A DNA stretch of 64,000 nucleotides from an uncultured Cocleimonas sp. (GTDB lineage Bacteria > Pseudomonadota > Gammaproteobacteria > Thiotrichales > Thiotrichaceae). Below, piece after piece: positions 6,596 to 16,362 of this stretch (positions are counted from its first letter, which is position 1; every line of letters begins with the position of its first letter). Under the pieces are notes generated by a model. The model was not told the origin of the DNA, ran no database searches, and saw only the letters and a list, made by a program, of their open reading frames with translations. The DNA is taken from positions 1-64,000 of the forward strand of contig NZ_CANLZW010000002.1 in the NCBI RefSeq assembly GCF_947495625.1, written 5' to 3'. Position numbers and translations under genes: made by a program.

Positions 6596-8800
6596 TTAAT
6601 TCTGTAAGATGTTTTTCCCTTTCATCACAATATTCTTTGAGGCTTTAGCATTAATTTTTCCAGAACCTTTTATTGTAATATCTTTGCCCTTAATATTAAT
6701 CGTTCCATCTTTTTTCATCGTTATACTGGCTTTACCAGTCGTTAAAGTAATGGAATCTTCTGCAGTCATGCTTATTGTCTTAGCTGTTAGTGAATAGTCT
6801 TTTACAACTGCCTCGGAATGTGAATCTCCGATGTTTTCACTTAAATTCTCACCAATGGATATTGATTTGTTTGCACCAACTTCTTCTGATTGGTCAGAAC
6901 CTATTGAGACAGTTTTTGACGTTCCTATGGACTCTGATTTACTTGTTCCTAATGTTACTGTTTTACTCAATCCGACTGATTGTACATACGTAGCTCCAAT
7001 GGTTAATTCCATCGCAACACCAACTGTTTCAGCGTAGTTAATTCCTACTGTTTCGGTGAGATTACTGCCAACACTGATAGTCATATTTGAACCAATCTGC
7101 TCGCTATGATTGACACCTACTGAAAGCTGTTTGTTTTTACCAATTGCTTCAGTATGGTCTACTCCGATAGTAATCGATTTATTATTATCTACGGCTTCGC
7201 TTTTATCGTGTCCAACATGAAGTGAACGATCGTGGCCAACATCTTCATTCCGATCATTTTCTGTAATATTGGTATGGTTCTTTTCTGCATGGAGATAAAG
7301 CTCTTCACTACCCTTCTTATCTTCCATGCGTATTTCATTGAAGTTAGCTCCTGTTCCTCCCTTCGAACTTCGACTTTTTATGCCGCTTTGTGTTTTATTA
7401 GCGGGCAGATCATACGGAGGCTTCTGCTCACCATTGTAAACTCTGCCTGTGATAATGGGCCTGTCTGGATCTCCTTCCATGAAATCTACAATAACTTCTT
7501 GCCCTATACGTGGAATATGAATTCCTCCCCAAGCTCTACCAGCCCACAATTGTGCAACTCTTACCCAACAGGATGAGTTTTCATCTGATTTTCCGTATCG
7601 GTCCCAATGAAATTGAAGTTTCACTCTCGCATGTTGATCGGTATGAATTTCTTCACCACTTGGGCCAACAACAATAGCTGTTTGAGAGCCTTGAACGATC
7701 GGTTTTGGAGTTATTCTTGCGGGTCTATAAGGTGTATTACTTTCTATAACTGAAAACCTATTACTGTAAATATCCTCTTTATCTCCATCACTAGAGTCAT
7801 AAGCATATGAATGAATGTCATGCGTTATACCAGTAATTAGATATTGTCTGTTTTGATCTGAACGTGAAAATTCGTCTAAAGTGAATAAGTCACCAGTTTT
7901 CATCACACGAACACCACTTTGTCCTTGTACTTGCTCGTATTCACTGTGCAGTTCTTCTATTCTAGCTTGAGCATATTTATCCCCATCATCAGTCTTAATA
8001 TATTCACCAGGATAATCATAGATTTCATAATCAGATTTTTGATGTGACTTTATATCATCAAATTTTGTAATTAGATCAGCTGCTGGCTTTTCAAAATCAA
8101 ACTCATTAAGCACATATTTACCTGGTTGAACACTTTTGGAGATATGCCAACTATGTATGTGTTCTTTTTTTCTTACTCTTGTGTTATCAGGAGGATAAAA
8201 AGTAATTGTAGAATAGTCGCCCGGTAATGGCTGGTGCGCAGATATTCCATCTGATAGTACAAGCTCATGGATGCCATCTTCATGAGTAAAGTAATAATAA
8301 ATACCCTCTTGCTCTAACAAACGACTGACAAAATTAAAATCCGTTTCTCGATACTGGACACAATATTCCCAAGTTCGATAATTCTTAGTTAGCTTGTCTT
8401 TGAAATCTGTATATCCCAATTCCCTAAAAATTTCTTTAACTATTTCGGGAACAGACTTCTCTTGGAATATTCGACAATCTGCTGTGCGTGTTAGAAACCA
8501 AAACCAGGGTCTAACTGTTGCTTGATAGGCTGTATACCTACTTAACCCTCCTGTTTGAGAAAAACTCGTAACATGACCATTAAAATAACGTTTACTCCCA
8601 TCGGCTAAATCGAGCTCAATCGTAACGTTCTCACCAAGTATTTTTTCAAAGTTAATATCGCCCTGTTCACTTAACAAATCTAAATCAATATTAAATAATC
8701 GACCTAATTCTTCAGTCATTGACATATCACGAAACAATAATACATCAGGCCCTAGAGGGGTCTTTATTTTAACTTCACTATTATTTTGCGTTGCTGGCAT
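6596..8800 (-). CDS. vgrG: VgrG spike protein with octapeptide beta-helix
   Basis: This 734-residue T6SS spike protein (TssI) has an N-terminal gp27-like domain (about 10-370, with 'YCVQYRETDFNFVSRLLEQEGIYY' hallmarks, quoted from about 145). The gp5-like OB fold follows (about 385-470, WVRVAQLWAGRAWGGIHIPR and GDPDRPIITGRVYNG). Residues about 521-664 form 18 near-perfect octapeptides of the type (V/I)Gxxx(S/T)xx, a gp5-like triple beta-helix needle. The last 70 residues are DUF2345-like with Lys-rich SITMKKDG repeats. No extra enzymatic domain is fused, so cargo is probably carried by the DUF4150/DUF2169 module downstream. It is separated from clpV by 160 bp and could have its own promoter. 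Confidence 0.95.
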   Translation of the reverse strand: MPATQNNSEVKIKTPLGPDVLLFRDMSMTEELGRLFNIDLDLLSEQGDINFEKILGENVTIELDLADGSKRYFNGHVTSFSQTGGLSRYTAYQATVRPWFWFLTRTADCRIFQEKSVPEIVKEIFRELGYTDFKDKLTKNYRTWEYCVQYRETDFNFVSRLLEQEGIYYYFTHEDGIHELVLSDGISAHQPLPGDYSTITFYPPDNTRVRKKEHIHSWHISKSVQPGKYVLNEFDFEKPAADLITKFDDIKSHQKSDYEIYDYPGEYIKTDDGDKYAQARIEELHSEYEQVQGQSGVRVMKTGDLFTLDEFSRSDQNRQYLITGITHDIHSYAYDSSDGDKEDIYSNRFSVIESNTPYRPARITPKPIVQGSQTAIVVGPSGEEIHTDQHARVKLQFHWDRYGKSDENSSCWVRVAQLWAGRAWGGIHIPRIGQEVIVDFMEGDPDRPIITGRVYNGEQKPPYDLPANKTQSGIKSRSSKGGTGANFNEIRMEDKKGSEELYLHAEKNHTNITENDRNEDVGHDRSLHVGHDKSEAVDNNKSITIGVDHTEAIGKNKQLSVGVNHSEQIGSNMTISVGSNLTETVGINYAETVGVAMELTIGATYVQSVGLSKTVTLGTSKSESIGTSKTVSIGSDQSEEVGANKSISIGENLSENIGDSHSEAVVKDYSLTAKTISMTAEDSITLTTGKASITMKKDGTINIKGKDITIKGSGKINAKASKNIVMKGKNILQN
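6809..7240 (-). repeat. In-gene octapeptide repeat tract of vgrG
   Basis: About 18 consecutive 24-bp units encode (V/I)Gxxx(S/T)xx octads (for example VGHDRSLH, VGHDKSEA, IGKNKQLS, LGTSKSES). The protein repeat is regular while the DNA units have diverged, so it is an old structural repeat under protein-level selection. It forms the beta-helical needle of the spike. Confidence 0.85.
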
Positions 8801-8871
8801 ATAAATATCTTTACGTGTTAGTTATAAAATTATGCATTTAATATCAGCACACTATTACAACAGTTATTATC

Positions 8872-8899
8872 AAAAACAGCCTCAAAGTTAGGGGGTGTC
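8872..8899 (-). repeat. Dispersed C6/T6 element, decayed copy in vgrG-clpV gap
   Basis: The plus strand reads AAAAACAGCCTC then AAAGTTAGGGGGTGTC. Against the reverse complement of copy 10, the A-tract, spacer and GTGTC end agree; only the AGTAGGGGGG core has two substitutions. It is the only copy inside the T6SS cluster and lies just upstream of vgrG, where a promoter would be expected. Confidence 0.6.
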
Positions 8900-8960
8900 A
8901 TTTTTATACTCAAAATAAAGCCTAAAACGATATTAGTAAAAACCACTCCTTTTTAAATTA

Positions 8961-11759
8961 CTATGAGAATTTATAAACCATTTCACTATCTTTTACTGAG
9001 ATAGCAACCGTATTGATCTTTTCTCCTTCCATCATTCTTTCCAAAAACTCCTGACTCACTTGAGGTAATACTGTATTTGTTAATATCGCATCAACCACTC
9101 TGGCGCCACTGTCTAAATCGTTACAGCGTTCAGAAATCAATTGGATCACATCATCGCCATAAGTCATCTCAGCCTCATGATTTTGTTTAATGCGTTTTAC
9201 TATTTTATTCAGTTTAAGCTTAATAATGGTACTGAGTATTTCATCGCTCAATGGATAATAAGGAATGGTCACCAAACGACCAATCAATGCTGGTGGAAAT
9301 ACTTTTAGCAAGGGCTCTCGTAATGCTTTAGCTAAACCTTCAACACCAGGCATTAAATCAGGATCAACACACATATCCATGATCATTTCTGTACCCACAT
9401 TTGAAGTTAATAAAATCAATGTATTTCTAAAATCTATCAGTCGTCCTTCCGCGTCTTCCATACGGCCTTTATCAAAGACTTGAAAAAATATCTCATGCAC
9501 GTCTGGATGTGCTTTTTCAACTTCATCGAGCAAAACCACACTATAAGGCCTTCTTCTTACTGCTTCGGTTAATATACCCCCCTCACCGTACCCAATATAA
9601 CCTGGAGGTGAGCCTTTAAGCGTTGATACAGAGTGAGCTTCCTGAAATTCACTCATATTAATAGTAATGATGTTCTCTTCACCGCCATACAATGACTCAG
9701 CAAGTGCCAAACCTGTTTCAGTTTTACCTACACCAGATGGGCCGCAAAGCATAAATACACCGATTGGCTTATTGGGACTATCCAACTCAGCTCTCGATGT
9801 TTGAACCCTTTTTGCAATCATATCTAAGGCATGCTTTTGCCCAACCACTCTTTCATTTAAGGTATCACTCAAGTTTAATACCGCAGACATTTCATCTCGC
9901 ACCATTTTCCCAACAGGTATCCCTGTCCAATCTGCAATCACTGAAGCTATTGCCTGACCATCAACAGATGGGAGTATTAATGGGCTTTCACCTTGTAGCT
10001 CTGATAACTGCTGTTGTAAATCTTGAAGTTTTTCCAGAGCTTTAGTCCTATTTTCATCAGATAACTCTACATTATCAGCAGTCACTAAGCTTTCATGCTT
10101 TTCTTCTGATGTATCTAACTCGCTAGTTTCATCATCATGATCTGTAGTGTTTTCTACTATCTCCTCTACAGCTTTCTCTAATTTTGATCCGGTACCTTCT
10201 ACCTTGCTAGTTACCCCTCTCAATTTCGCTCTAAGTTCTAATATATCTGTGACTAGCTCTTTTTCTTCTTGCCAACGCTTTTCAAGGACCTTTAACTGTT
10301 CATGCTGTTCTGATAATTGAGTATCTACATTGAGCTTTCTTTCCCCAATGTCTATTCCTACTGCTGCTTCTCGATCAATTATTCTATTTTCTACTTCTAA
10401 TGCCTGAATTTTACGTTGGCAATCCTCCACTTCAGCTGGCGTTGCATGCTGACTTACAGCCACCCTTGCACATGAAGTATCCAAAACACTGATAGCTTTA
10501 TCAGGTAGTTGCCTTGCTGGAATATATCGATGAGAAAGTTTTACAGCATCTTCCAATGCCTCATCAAGTAGCAGTACCTGGTGGTGTTTTTCCATCACGG
10601 TAGCCATGCTCCTCAGCATCAGAGTGGCTTTTTCCTCAGTGGGTTCATCTACTTGGATTACTTGAAAACGACGTGTCAAAGCCGGGTCTTTTTCAAAGTA
10701 TTTTTTATATTCTGCCCATGTAGTTGCAGCGATTGTTCTCAATGTTCCTCTAGCCAATGCTGGTTTTAGAATATTCGCAGCATCGCCTGTTCCTTCAGCA
10801 CCACCAGCACCAATTAGAGTATGTGCCTCATCAATAAATAAAATAATCGGCTTTTCTGAGGATTGCACCTCTTCAATAATTTGCTTCAGGCGATTTTCAA
10901 ACTCACCCTTCATGCTTGCTCCAGCCTGAAGCAATGCCATGTCTAACGTTCTTACAGAAACATCTTTCATACTAGGGGGAATATCCCCTGAGGCAATACG
11001 TTGAGCAAACCCTTCGACTACAGCTGTTTTACCTACCCCTGCTTCACCCGTAAGAATGGGATTATTTTGACGGCGGCGCATTAGTATATCTACCATTTGA
11101 CGGATTTCATCATCACGCCCTACGATTGGATCAAGCTCTCCTGTTCTTGCCCTTTCTGTAAGATCAACTGTGAATTGTTGCAAGGCTTCCTGCTTTCCCA
11201 TTTGTGCAGGTGCTATAGCCCCACTTGCCTCACCAGGCGCTGAACCGTCTAGGCTTGTACCATCTGTGGCGGATAAGTTTTCTTCAGGTGAGTTTGCTAC
11301 AACATCATGAAAATGCTCTGTTAAGTTCTCCAGACTGATTTTATTAAACTGGTCAGAGATAGAGATAAGGCTATTTTTAAGACTAGGTGTTTTCAATATA
11401 CCCACAATTAAATGCCCTGACCTAACCTTGCTGTCATTAAACATCAAGGTGCTGTATACCCAGCCTCGTTCTACCGTCTCTTCTACATGTGAAGACAAAT
11501 CAGAGATAGATGAAGCGCCACGGGGCAATCTATCTAAAGCATCTGTCATGTCTCTACTTAAATGAGAAGGGTTCAAACCATAGGTTTGTATGATTCGATG
11601 AAGATCAGAGTCTTGTAACTGTAATATTTGATGCAACCAATGGATAAGTTCGACATAAGGATTACCACGCAACTTACAAAAAACCGTCGCACTCTCAATC
11701 GCTTTATAGGTGATTGGATTTAGCTTTCTAAATAATGATGTTCTGCTTATATCTGACAT
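8961..11759 (-). CDS. clpV: T6SS sheath-recycling AAA+ ATPase ClpV (TssH)
   Basis: This 932-residue Clp/Hsp100 ATPase disassembles contracted TssB/TssC sheaths. The N-domain (1-150) carries Clp_N repeats. AAA module 1 has Walker A GEAGVGKT (238-245) and Walker B ILFIDEAHTLIGAGG. AAA module 2 has GPSGVGKT (about 670) and VVLLDEVEKAHPDV. The lack of a ClpB-type substrate profile and the position among tss genes assign it to ClpV. The middle coiled-coil region (about 430-610) carries an acidic Asp/Glu-rich insertion, making the protein somewhat longer than many ClpVs. ATG at 11759. TagJ, encoded upstream, is a known ClpV partner in related systems. Confidence 0.95.
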   Translation of the reverse strand: MSDISRTSLFRKLNPITYKAIESATVFCKLRGNPYVELIHWLHQILQLQDSDLHRIIQTYGLNPSHLSRDMTDALDRLPRGASSISDLSSHVEETVERGWVYSTLMFNDSKVRSGHLIVGILKTPSLKNSLISISDQFNKISLENLTEHFHDVVANSPEENLSATDGTSLDGSAPGEASGAIAPAQMGKQEALQQFTVDLTERARTGELDPIVGRDDEIRQMVDILMRRRQNNPILTGEAGVGKTAVVEGFAQRIASGDIPPSMKDVSVRTLDMALLQAGASMKGEFENRLKQIIEEVQSSEKPIILFIDEAHTLIGAGGAEGTGDAANILKPALARGTLRTIAATTWAEYKKYFEKDPALTRRFQVIQVDEPTEEKATLMLRSMATVMEKHHQVLLLDEALEDAVKLSHRYIPARQLPDKAISVLDTSCARVAVSQHATPAEVEDCQRKIQALEVENRIIDREAAVGIDIGERKLNVDTQLSEQHEQLKVLEKRWQEEKELVTDILELRAKLRGVTSKVEGTGSKLEKAVEEIVENTTDHDDETSELDTSEEKHESLVTADNVELSDENRTKALEKLQDLQQQLSELQGESPLILPSVDGQAIASVIADWTGIPVGKMVRDEMSAVLNLSDTLNERVVGQKHALDMIAKRVQTSRAELDSPNKPIGVFMLCGPSGVGKTETGLALAESLYGGEENIITINMSEFQEAHSVSTLKGSPPGYIGYGEGGILTEAVRRRPYSVVLLDEVEKAHPDVHEIFFQVFDKGRMEDAEGRLIDFRNTLILLTSNVGTEMIMDMCVDPDLMPGVEGLAKALREPLLKVFPPALIGRLVTIPYYPLSDEILSTIIKLKLNKIVKRIKQNHEAEMTYGDDVIQLISERCNDLDSGARVVDAILTNTVLPQVSQEFLERMMEGEKINTVAISVKDSEMVYKFS

Positions 11760-11836
11760 TGGTTTCTTCCTTATTGGTTCTTACTTATTTGTTATTACTG
11801 TTTGAAGTAAACTTCACTTCACACTCTCCCTATCTC

Positions 11837-12826
11837 CTAAACTGTCAAAAAGTCGTCCGCATCTTTTTGCATTGGTGAATTATGTAACCACGTTGACCAT
11901 CCAAGCTGTCCGAAACTTCCCAGCTGTGTTTTAGGGATAGCTTCTTTTTTTAATATTAGATTTATGTCCCAGATCATTTCCATTCCTACATAATTTTTAA
12001 GAATGGCTGATACTTGTTTAATTTTAGCTTTACCTGGAAGTAACCCTTCGTATTCATCTAACTCCATAGGGCCTATTAAAACGCGAAACTTATACTGGCG
12101 CTGCCAACTTCTGCCACCAAGAACGGCATCATCCCCAAGCTTTCCTCCATCCAGACTCATACCTAAATAACACCGGCTTTGTTCGGGGATTTCCAACCAC
12201 TCACCAATATATTCTTTTATTTTTACTGGTACTTTGAAAAAGGCTTGAAGCACTGAAGATAGCCCCTCTGCATGATGCGTTTGTGTACTCATATGCCCCG
12301 CATAATGCATTTTGCTATTGTCTGGCATTAGGTCTCTATCTTGTAAAGCAGGACTACCTATACCTAACAGAGAACCAGTGTAAATATGGAAACGATCTTG
12401 TTCTGGCCTATCGTAATGGACCGTAGGTTCTTTATTCGCCCAAGCCCTATAAAACAAGCACAACAAACGATGATGAAACATATCCATGAAATGAATAAAT
12501 GACTCATCTCTAGCTGTTTTGACTCTGTCATTTGCATATTCAGTCAAATGCAGAGGTAGTGCACCATTTGGGCCAAACATCCCGAAGAAATATACATTCA
12601 AATGCAATAATGTATCTTTTTCTGTTGTGGCTGAAGACAATGTAGATGGAGCGAAGGCAGTAGTTGGGGTCTGCCCTAGACGAATCATGTCATCCACTGA
12701 TTTAAGCGTCTCACCCAGACGCGCTCGATCTTTGTAATAGCACTCGATCAACCTCAACGCTTCATAAAACCCAAACTGATGCGGGTTATCTGTTATTTCC
12801 TGAATCACGTCGGTAGTTTCAGTCAT
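11837..12826 (-). CDS. tssG: T6SS baseplate wedge protein TssG
   Basis: This 329-residue TssG/VasB/ImpH protein has the family opening 'NPHQFGFYEALRLIECYYKDRARLG' (quoted from residue 14). It also has the 'YFFGMFGPNGALPLHLTEYA' block (about 73-92) and the 'LGGRSWQRQYKFRVLIGPM' segment near 220. TssG forms the baseplate wedge with TssF, TssE and TssK. The start codon overlaps the tssF stop by 4 bp, as is usual for this pair. The C-terminal 'GWSTWLHNSP' motif is intact, so the gene looks functional. Confidence 0.92.
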   Translation of the reverse strand: MTETTDVIQEITDNPHQFGFYEALRLIECYYKDRARLGETLKSVDDMIRLGQTPTTAFAPSTLSSATTEKDTLLHLNVYFFGMFGPNGALPLHLTEYANDRVKTARDESFIHFMDMFHHRLLCLFYRAWANKEPTVHYDRPEQDRFHIYTGSLLGIGSPALQDRDLMPDNSKMHYAGHMSTQTHHAEGLSSVLQAFFKVPVKIKEYIGEWLEIPEQSRCYLGMSLDGGKLGDDAVLGGRSWQRQYKFRVLIGPMELDEYEGLLPGKAKIKQVSAILKNYVGMEMIWDINLILKKEAIPKTQLGSFGQLGWSTWLHNSPMQKDADDFLTV

Positions 12827-14691
12827 AAGATTGCCCGTGTTCCTGTCCTAACAGACCACTGTTTAATCTCTCCTCTTTCAACAGTACTCAGGCTTGTTTG
12901 CGTAAAGCTATTTAATGAAACATATTTTGCAAAAAAATGTTCAAGAACACTCCCTAACAAATAAACACCCATTCCATCAAAAGCACTTTCTTTACAATTG
13001 ATTGAAATTTCCAAACCACGCCCAAAAGTAATCGGGCCCGCACCAGGGATTCTTCGAACAGCAGGGTTACTCTTAACCGATAATAATCCATTGATTTGTT
13101 TCATCGTTTCAGATCTATGCATATCCCCATATAATGTAAGTAACTCTCGTAAAGCTACTGCTCCTGTTTTTTCGTCTTTATCCATTAGAGACAGATAATT
13201 AAGGGATAGATGACTAATCAATCTCCAAGCATTTTCACCTTCAACATTAGGGGGTTTAGGCTTAGTTGGACCAGCCAAAGTTCTTACCTGCAAAACAGGT
13301 GCGCTATCTTCCATGGTGAACCGAGTTTTGCCCCCTCTCGAAGTAATATGCAAAGGTAAATCTCTGTTTGTACACAATGCAGATACACCTAATTGCTTTA
13401 AATCTTCATCATAAGGTGTCTCGGAACTATCGACTAAAGAAAGAAATATTTCTGTACCAACATAGTCTGTATGCGAACGATTCGTAGTAGACTGCAACCG
13501 AGGTTTACGACTGATTGTATAGAAAGCCTGTCCCATTTTAGAATCATAATTATCACTAGCATAGAATGGATTAAACGATTGCTTATCTTGTAGACTAGAA
13601 TCGTATCCATTAACGCCTGTAATTGAAAAGACCTCATAATCTAAAGGATTAGTGCGGTCCATAATCACTTGATGCTCGCTTGAACGATGCGATAAATGTA
13701 TTCTATCTGCCCTTTTTGGAAAAAGATTGATAGCGGGAGTACAGTTCAAGGAGAAGTTATCCTTACCTAAAGCTCCTTCTAATAACTCATTCTTTTCTTT
13801 AAATAAAAATATTATTTCTAAAATATCTGATTCGCATCGCTGTACTACATCTTGCAATCCATTTAGCTCAACAAATAAAAAGCGCTGTGGAAAGGCAAAG
13901 TATTCTTGCAGAAAGCGATATCCCTGAAAAGATACGTCAGTGTATGGAAGTAAAGCCTGATTTTCATCAAAACCCATTTCAGACAAATTAGTCACAGGTA
14001 GCTCTACACGCCAGGCTGGTTTTTTTTCGTTCTCTTGTACTGGCTGAATAATAATTGATGAGCAATGCGCCAATAACAGCTCATAAACTCTATGCGGAGT
14101 TTCACCTCCACCATCTAAATAGAATTCTAATTTATTCAGAGATAACGTTTTAAAGTCAATACCTTGAGACACTTTTAACTGAATTTTAATGGCTGACTTA
14201 ACGGGCTCAGAAGAACGATTATGAATCTCAGCTTCACCAGCACGAAGATATTTAGCCTCTTCTATACTTATTGGCCATAAGTTAACATCTTGAGAGGTTC
14301 GATAATCGCAACGAGTGCGCATACCTTCGCTTAAAGAACTGCGTAATCGTGTACCTCGAGGAATAGTAAACCCATCTTCAGTTACACCACCCTCCAGATC
14401 CGGTTCAAAATTCATAATTGCCATAGAAGGCGTAGGCGCCAGATAATGGGGATAAACCATATCCAGTAGATTCTGGGTGAACCTTGGAAATTCTGCATCC
14501 AGTTTTAGTTGAATACGAGCGGATAAAAACGCAAAGCCTTCAAGTAATCTTTCCACATAGGGATCTGCACATTCAAACCCACCTAGATCCAAACGTTCAG
14601 CAACACCTGGATAACGCTCAGCAAACTCCTTACCCATACCACGGACAAATTGGAGTTCTTTTTCATAGTATTTGAGCATTTCTGGATGCAT
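12823..14691 (-). CDS. tssF: T6SS baseplate protein TssF
   Basis: This protein of about 622 residues belongs to the TssF/VasA/ImpG family. Its opening 'EMLKYYEKELQFVRGMGKEFAERYP' is diagnostic. The 'DPYVERLLEGFAFLSARIQLKLDAEFPRFTQNLL' region (starting about residue 45) and the C-terminal 'GRGLEISINCKESAFDG' segment are also typical. I prefer the ATG at 14691 to an in-frame TTG three bases upstream, because GAGGGA is well spaced for it. It follows tssE by about 40 bp and overlaps tssG. Together with TssG it forms the baseplate wedge on which the sheath polymerises. Confidence 0.93.
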   Translation of the reverse strand: MHPEMLKYYEKELQFVRGMGKEFAERYPGVAERLDLGGFECADPYVERLLEGFAFLSARIQLKLDAEFPRFTQNLLDMVYPHYLAPTPSMAIMNFEPDLEGGVTEDGFTIPRGTRLRSSLSEGMRTRCDYRTSQDVNLWPISIEEAKYLRAGEAEIHNRSSEPVKSAIKIQLKVSQGIDFKTLSLNKLEFYLDGGGETPHRVYELLLAHCSSIIIQPVQENEKKPAWRVELPVTNLSEMGFDENQALLPYTDVSFQGYRFLQEYFAFPQRFLFVELNGLQDVVQRCESDILEIIFLFKEKNELLEGALGKDNFSLNCTPAINLFPKRADRIHLSHRSSEHQVIMDRTNPLDYEVFSITGVNGYDSSLQDKQSFNPFYASDNYDSKMGQAFYTISRKPRLQSTTNRSHTDYVGTEIFLSLVDSSETPYDEDLKQLGVSALCTNRDLPLHITSRGGKTRFTMEDSAPVLQVRTLAGPTKPKPPNVEGENAWRLISHLSLNYLSLMDKDEKTGAVALRELLTLYGDMHRSETMKQINGLLSVKSNPAVRRIPGAGPITFGRGLEISINCKESAFDGMGVYLLGSVLEHFFAKYVSLNSFTQTSLSTVERGEIKQWSVRTGTRAIL

Positions 14692-14731
14692 CAACTTCCC
14701 TCATATATTTGTGAAATTTTAATAATAAAAA

Positions 14732-15364
14732 CTAATAATCTATAACATCAACATTCCCACTTTCTAAATCAATTTGAGTCCTCAAATGTAGATGCACAGG
14801 CACAGGATCAGTCCAAACATCACCACTAATTTCAATTATTAAAGAATTATGATTCATACTCTCTTCATCTTCGTGAAGCTGTACTTCCAATGTTTTAGGG
14901 ATAATTCGAGGTTCAAAACGAAGGATTGTTTGCTTTATAATTCCTTCTAACTCTATAACGTTTATACTGGATGCCGTTTTTCCCGTTAGATCAGGCAAAC
15001 CATAATTCAATACCGAGGTCTCTATTTCAGCATAACTTTCTTTTAGCAGCTGATCTTCACACATATTATTGCAATTGAATAACCACGTGAGATCGCGTTT
15101 AACGCACGCCGATATTTTGTTTAAAGTACCTATCGACTTTTCTAAATAAAGCAGTTGTCCTCGCTGGGTTTTTAGCTCATCTAACCATTCTTTATTTTGT
15201 TGCTGTGTTATTTCTTGATCTTTATTTGAAAGCTTCTTTTCCAGTACATTTACCCTTTGTCGACTAAGTTCTAAGGTAGTGTCGATATATTCATTGTCTG
15301 TAACCCTATCTAGTAAAGAAGGTAAAAATTTAGGTTTACTGGATTTTGATGTTTCTTTAACCAT
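14732..15364 (-). CDS. tssE: T6SS baseplate gp25-like protein TssE
   Basis: This protein of about 210 residues has the TssE N-terminal 'FLPSLLDRVTDNE' motif. Its C-terminal half is gp25-like ('LLNYGLPDLTG'-type region near 135, then 'TILRFEPRIIPKTLEVQLHED'). It is longer than most TssE proteins because of a coiled-coil-like insertion at about 40-95 (LEKKLSNKDQEITQQQNKEW). Its role is to nucleate the sheath on the baseplate. The ATG at 15364 is preferred to an in-frame TTG at 15373, although neither has a clear ribosome site. It lies directly after tagJ. Confidence 0.88.
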   Translation of the reverse strand: MVKETSKSSKPKFLPSLLDRVTDNEYIDTTLELSRQRVNVLEKKLSNKDQEITQQQNKEWLDELKTQRGQLLYLEKSIGTLNKISACVKRDLTWLFNCNNMCEDQLLKESYAEIETSVLNYGLPDLTGKTASSINVIELEGIIKQTILRFEPRIIPKTLEVQLHEDEESMNHNSLIIEISGDVWTDPVPVHLHLRTQIDLESGNVDVIDY

Positions 15365-15376
15365 AATTTGCAAGTA

Positions 15377-16177
15377 CTAGCTAACAGAAGAGTTTTGTTT
15401 AAAAAAGACATCTCTTACATCAAGAAGCGAGTAATCATTCACATCTGTAGCGAATAATCTTTGACCAAAACCAATGAAGCTATCTTCTCCTTTTTCAACC
15501 CACTCAGTCTGTCGAGAAAGTGCTAATTGATGATTTTTTTCAGCAGAAAAAGGATAACGTGTCGGTATCAGAACAAATGATTCTCCTTCTGTTTCCCATT
15601 GAATATGCGCTGGCATCCAAACAAAATCTCTTAAGTTTTCTGGAGCCTCAATAGCGAGACGCTTAATATTAGTAAAAGGCACCCATCTATATTGACCATC
15701 AACAAACACTTCCAATAAGGGGCCAAGCCTAGTGTCTGCATCAGCTATCCACTCAAATGCATCTCCATTAATACTTCCTGCCGAAGTGGTGGCCATTTCC
15801 ATAGCTTGTGTATGTAAGGTTTGTGACTCAGCTCCCTTTTCCATCGCAGAGAGTTTTAATGATTGAAGCAAGAGAGCCTGCCATTCTTCTGGCTTACCCA
15901 TGAAAACAGGATCTTTATTCCCGGAGAAGACTTCCTCTCTATACATCTCACATTCAATGGCGGCACGACATTCATAAACCATTGCCAAGGCACTGTCATC
16001 CATTTTAGCAATAACATCGAGCTGCTTAGTAGCTCGTTCCCATTGCCCTAGTACGGCAAGCAACTGAAATAAAAAAATTCGAAGCTTTGAATCTGCAGGG
16101 TTTTCACGAATCTCTACCTGTAAAAGTTGTAACGCCTCATCAAGGTTACCATCTCTAATAAGTTGCTGAGCATTCAT
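15377..16177 (-). CDS. tagJ: T6SS accessory protein TagJ (ImpE/SciE family)
   Basis: This 266-residue ImpE-family protein begins with TPR-like helices ('LIRDGNLDEALQLLQVEIRENPAD', from residue 6). The conserved C-terminal domain has 'GDAFEWIADADTRLGPLLEVF' (about 143-163) and 'YRWVPFTNIKRLAIEAPENLRD'. In characterised systems TagJ binds TssB and ClpV and assists sheath disassembly. It is encoded between hcp and tssE, 4 bp before the TTG alternative start of tssE. The hcp terminator hairpin stands in front of it, so it is probably expressed at a lower level than hcp. Confidence 0.85.
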   Translation of the reverse strand: MNAQQLIRDGNLDEALQLLQVEIRENPADSKLRIFLFQLLAVLGQWERATKQLDVIAKMDDSALAMVYECRAAIECEMYREEVFSGNKDPVFMGKPEEWQALLLQSLKLSAMEKGAESQTLHTQAMEMATTSAGSINGDAFEWIADADTRLGPLLEVFVDGQYRWVPFTNIKRLAIEAPENLRDFVWMPAHIQWETEGESFVLIPTRYPFSAEKNHQLALSRQTEWVEKGEDSFIGFGQRLFATDVNDYSLLDVRDVFFKQNSSVS

Positions 16178-16274
16178 TCTTAGACCTTCACAGTTTTTAA
16201 AATCGGGTTTACATTAATAGATAAAAATAAAAGAAAAATCACAATAGTCTCCATCTTTGCACAAGCTGAAAAAT

Positions 16275-16299
16275 AGCTATTGCCTTTTTGGCAATAGCT
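16275..16299 (-). terminator. Intrinsic terminator downstream of hcp
   Basis: AGCTATTGCC (16275-16284) pairs perfectly with GGCAATAGCT (16290-16299) around a 5-nt loop. On the minus strand the stem is followed by ATTTTTC. It lies about 60 nt past the hcp stop inside the otherwise continuous tss operon. It would let the abundant Hcp transcript end here while some polymerase reads through into tagJ-tssEFG. Confidence 0.8.
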
Positions 16300-16362
16300 T
16301 CTTTCTATCCAATTAACGTTATAAATTTTACAGACAAACCTCATTAAAAAAGCACTACCTGG

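Noticed and set aside
9577..9582. C-run in clpV
   Set aside because: It encodes the conserved Gly-Gly of the AAA module and lacks the rest of the element.
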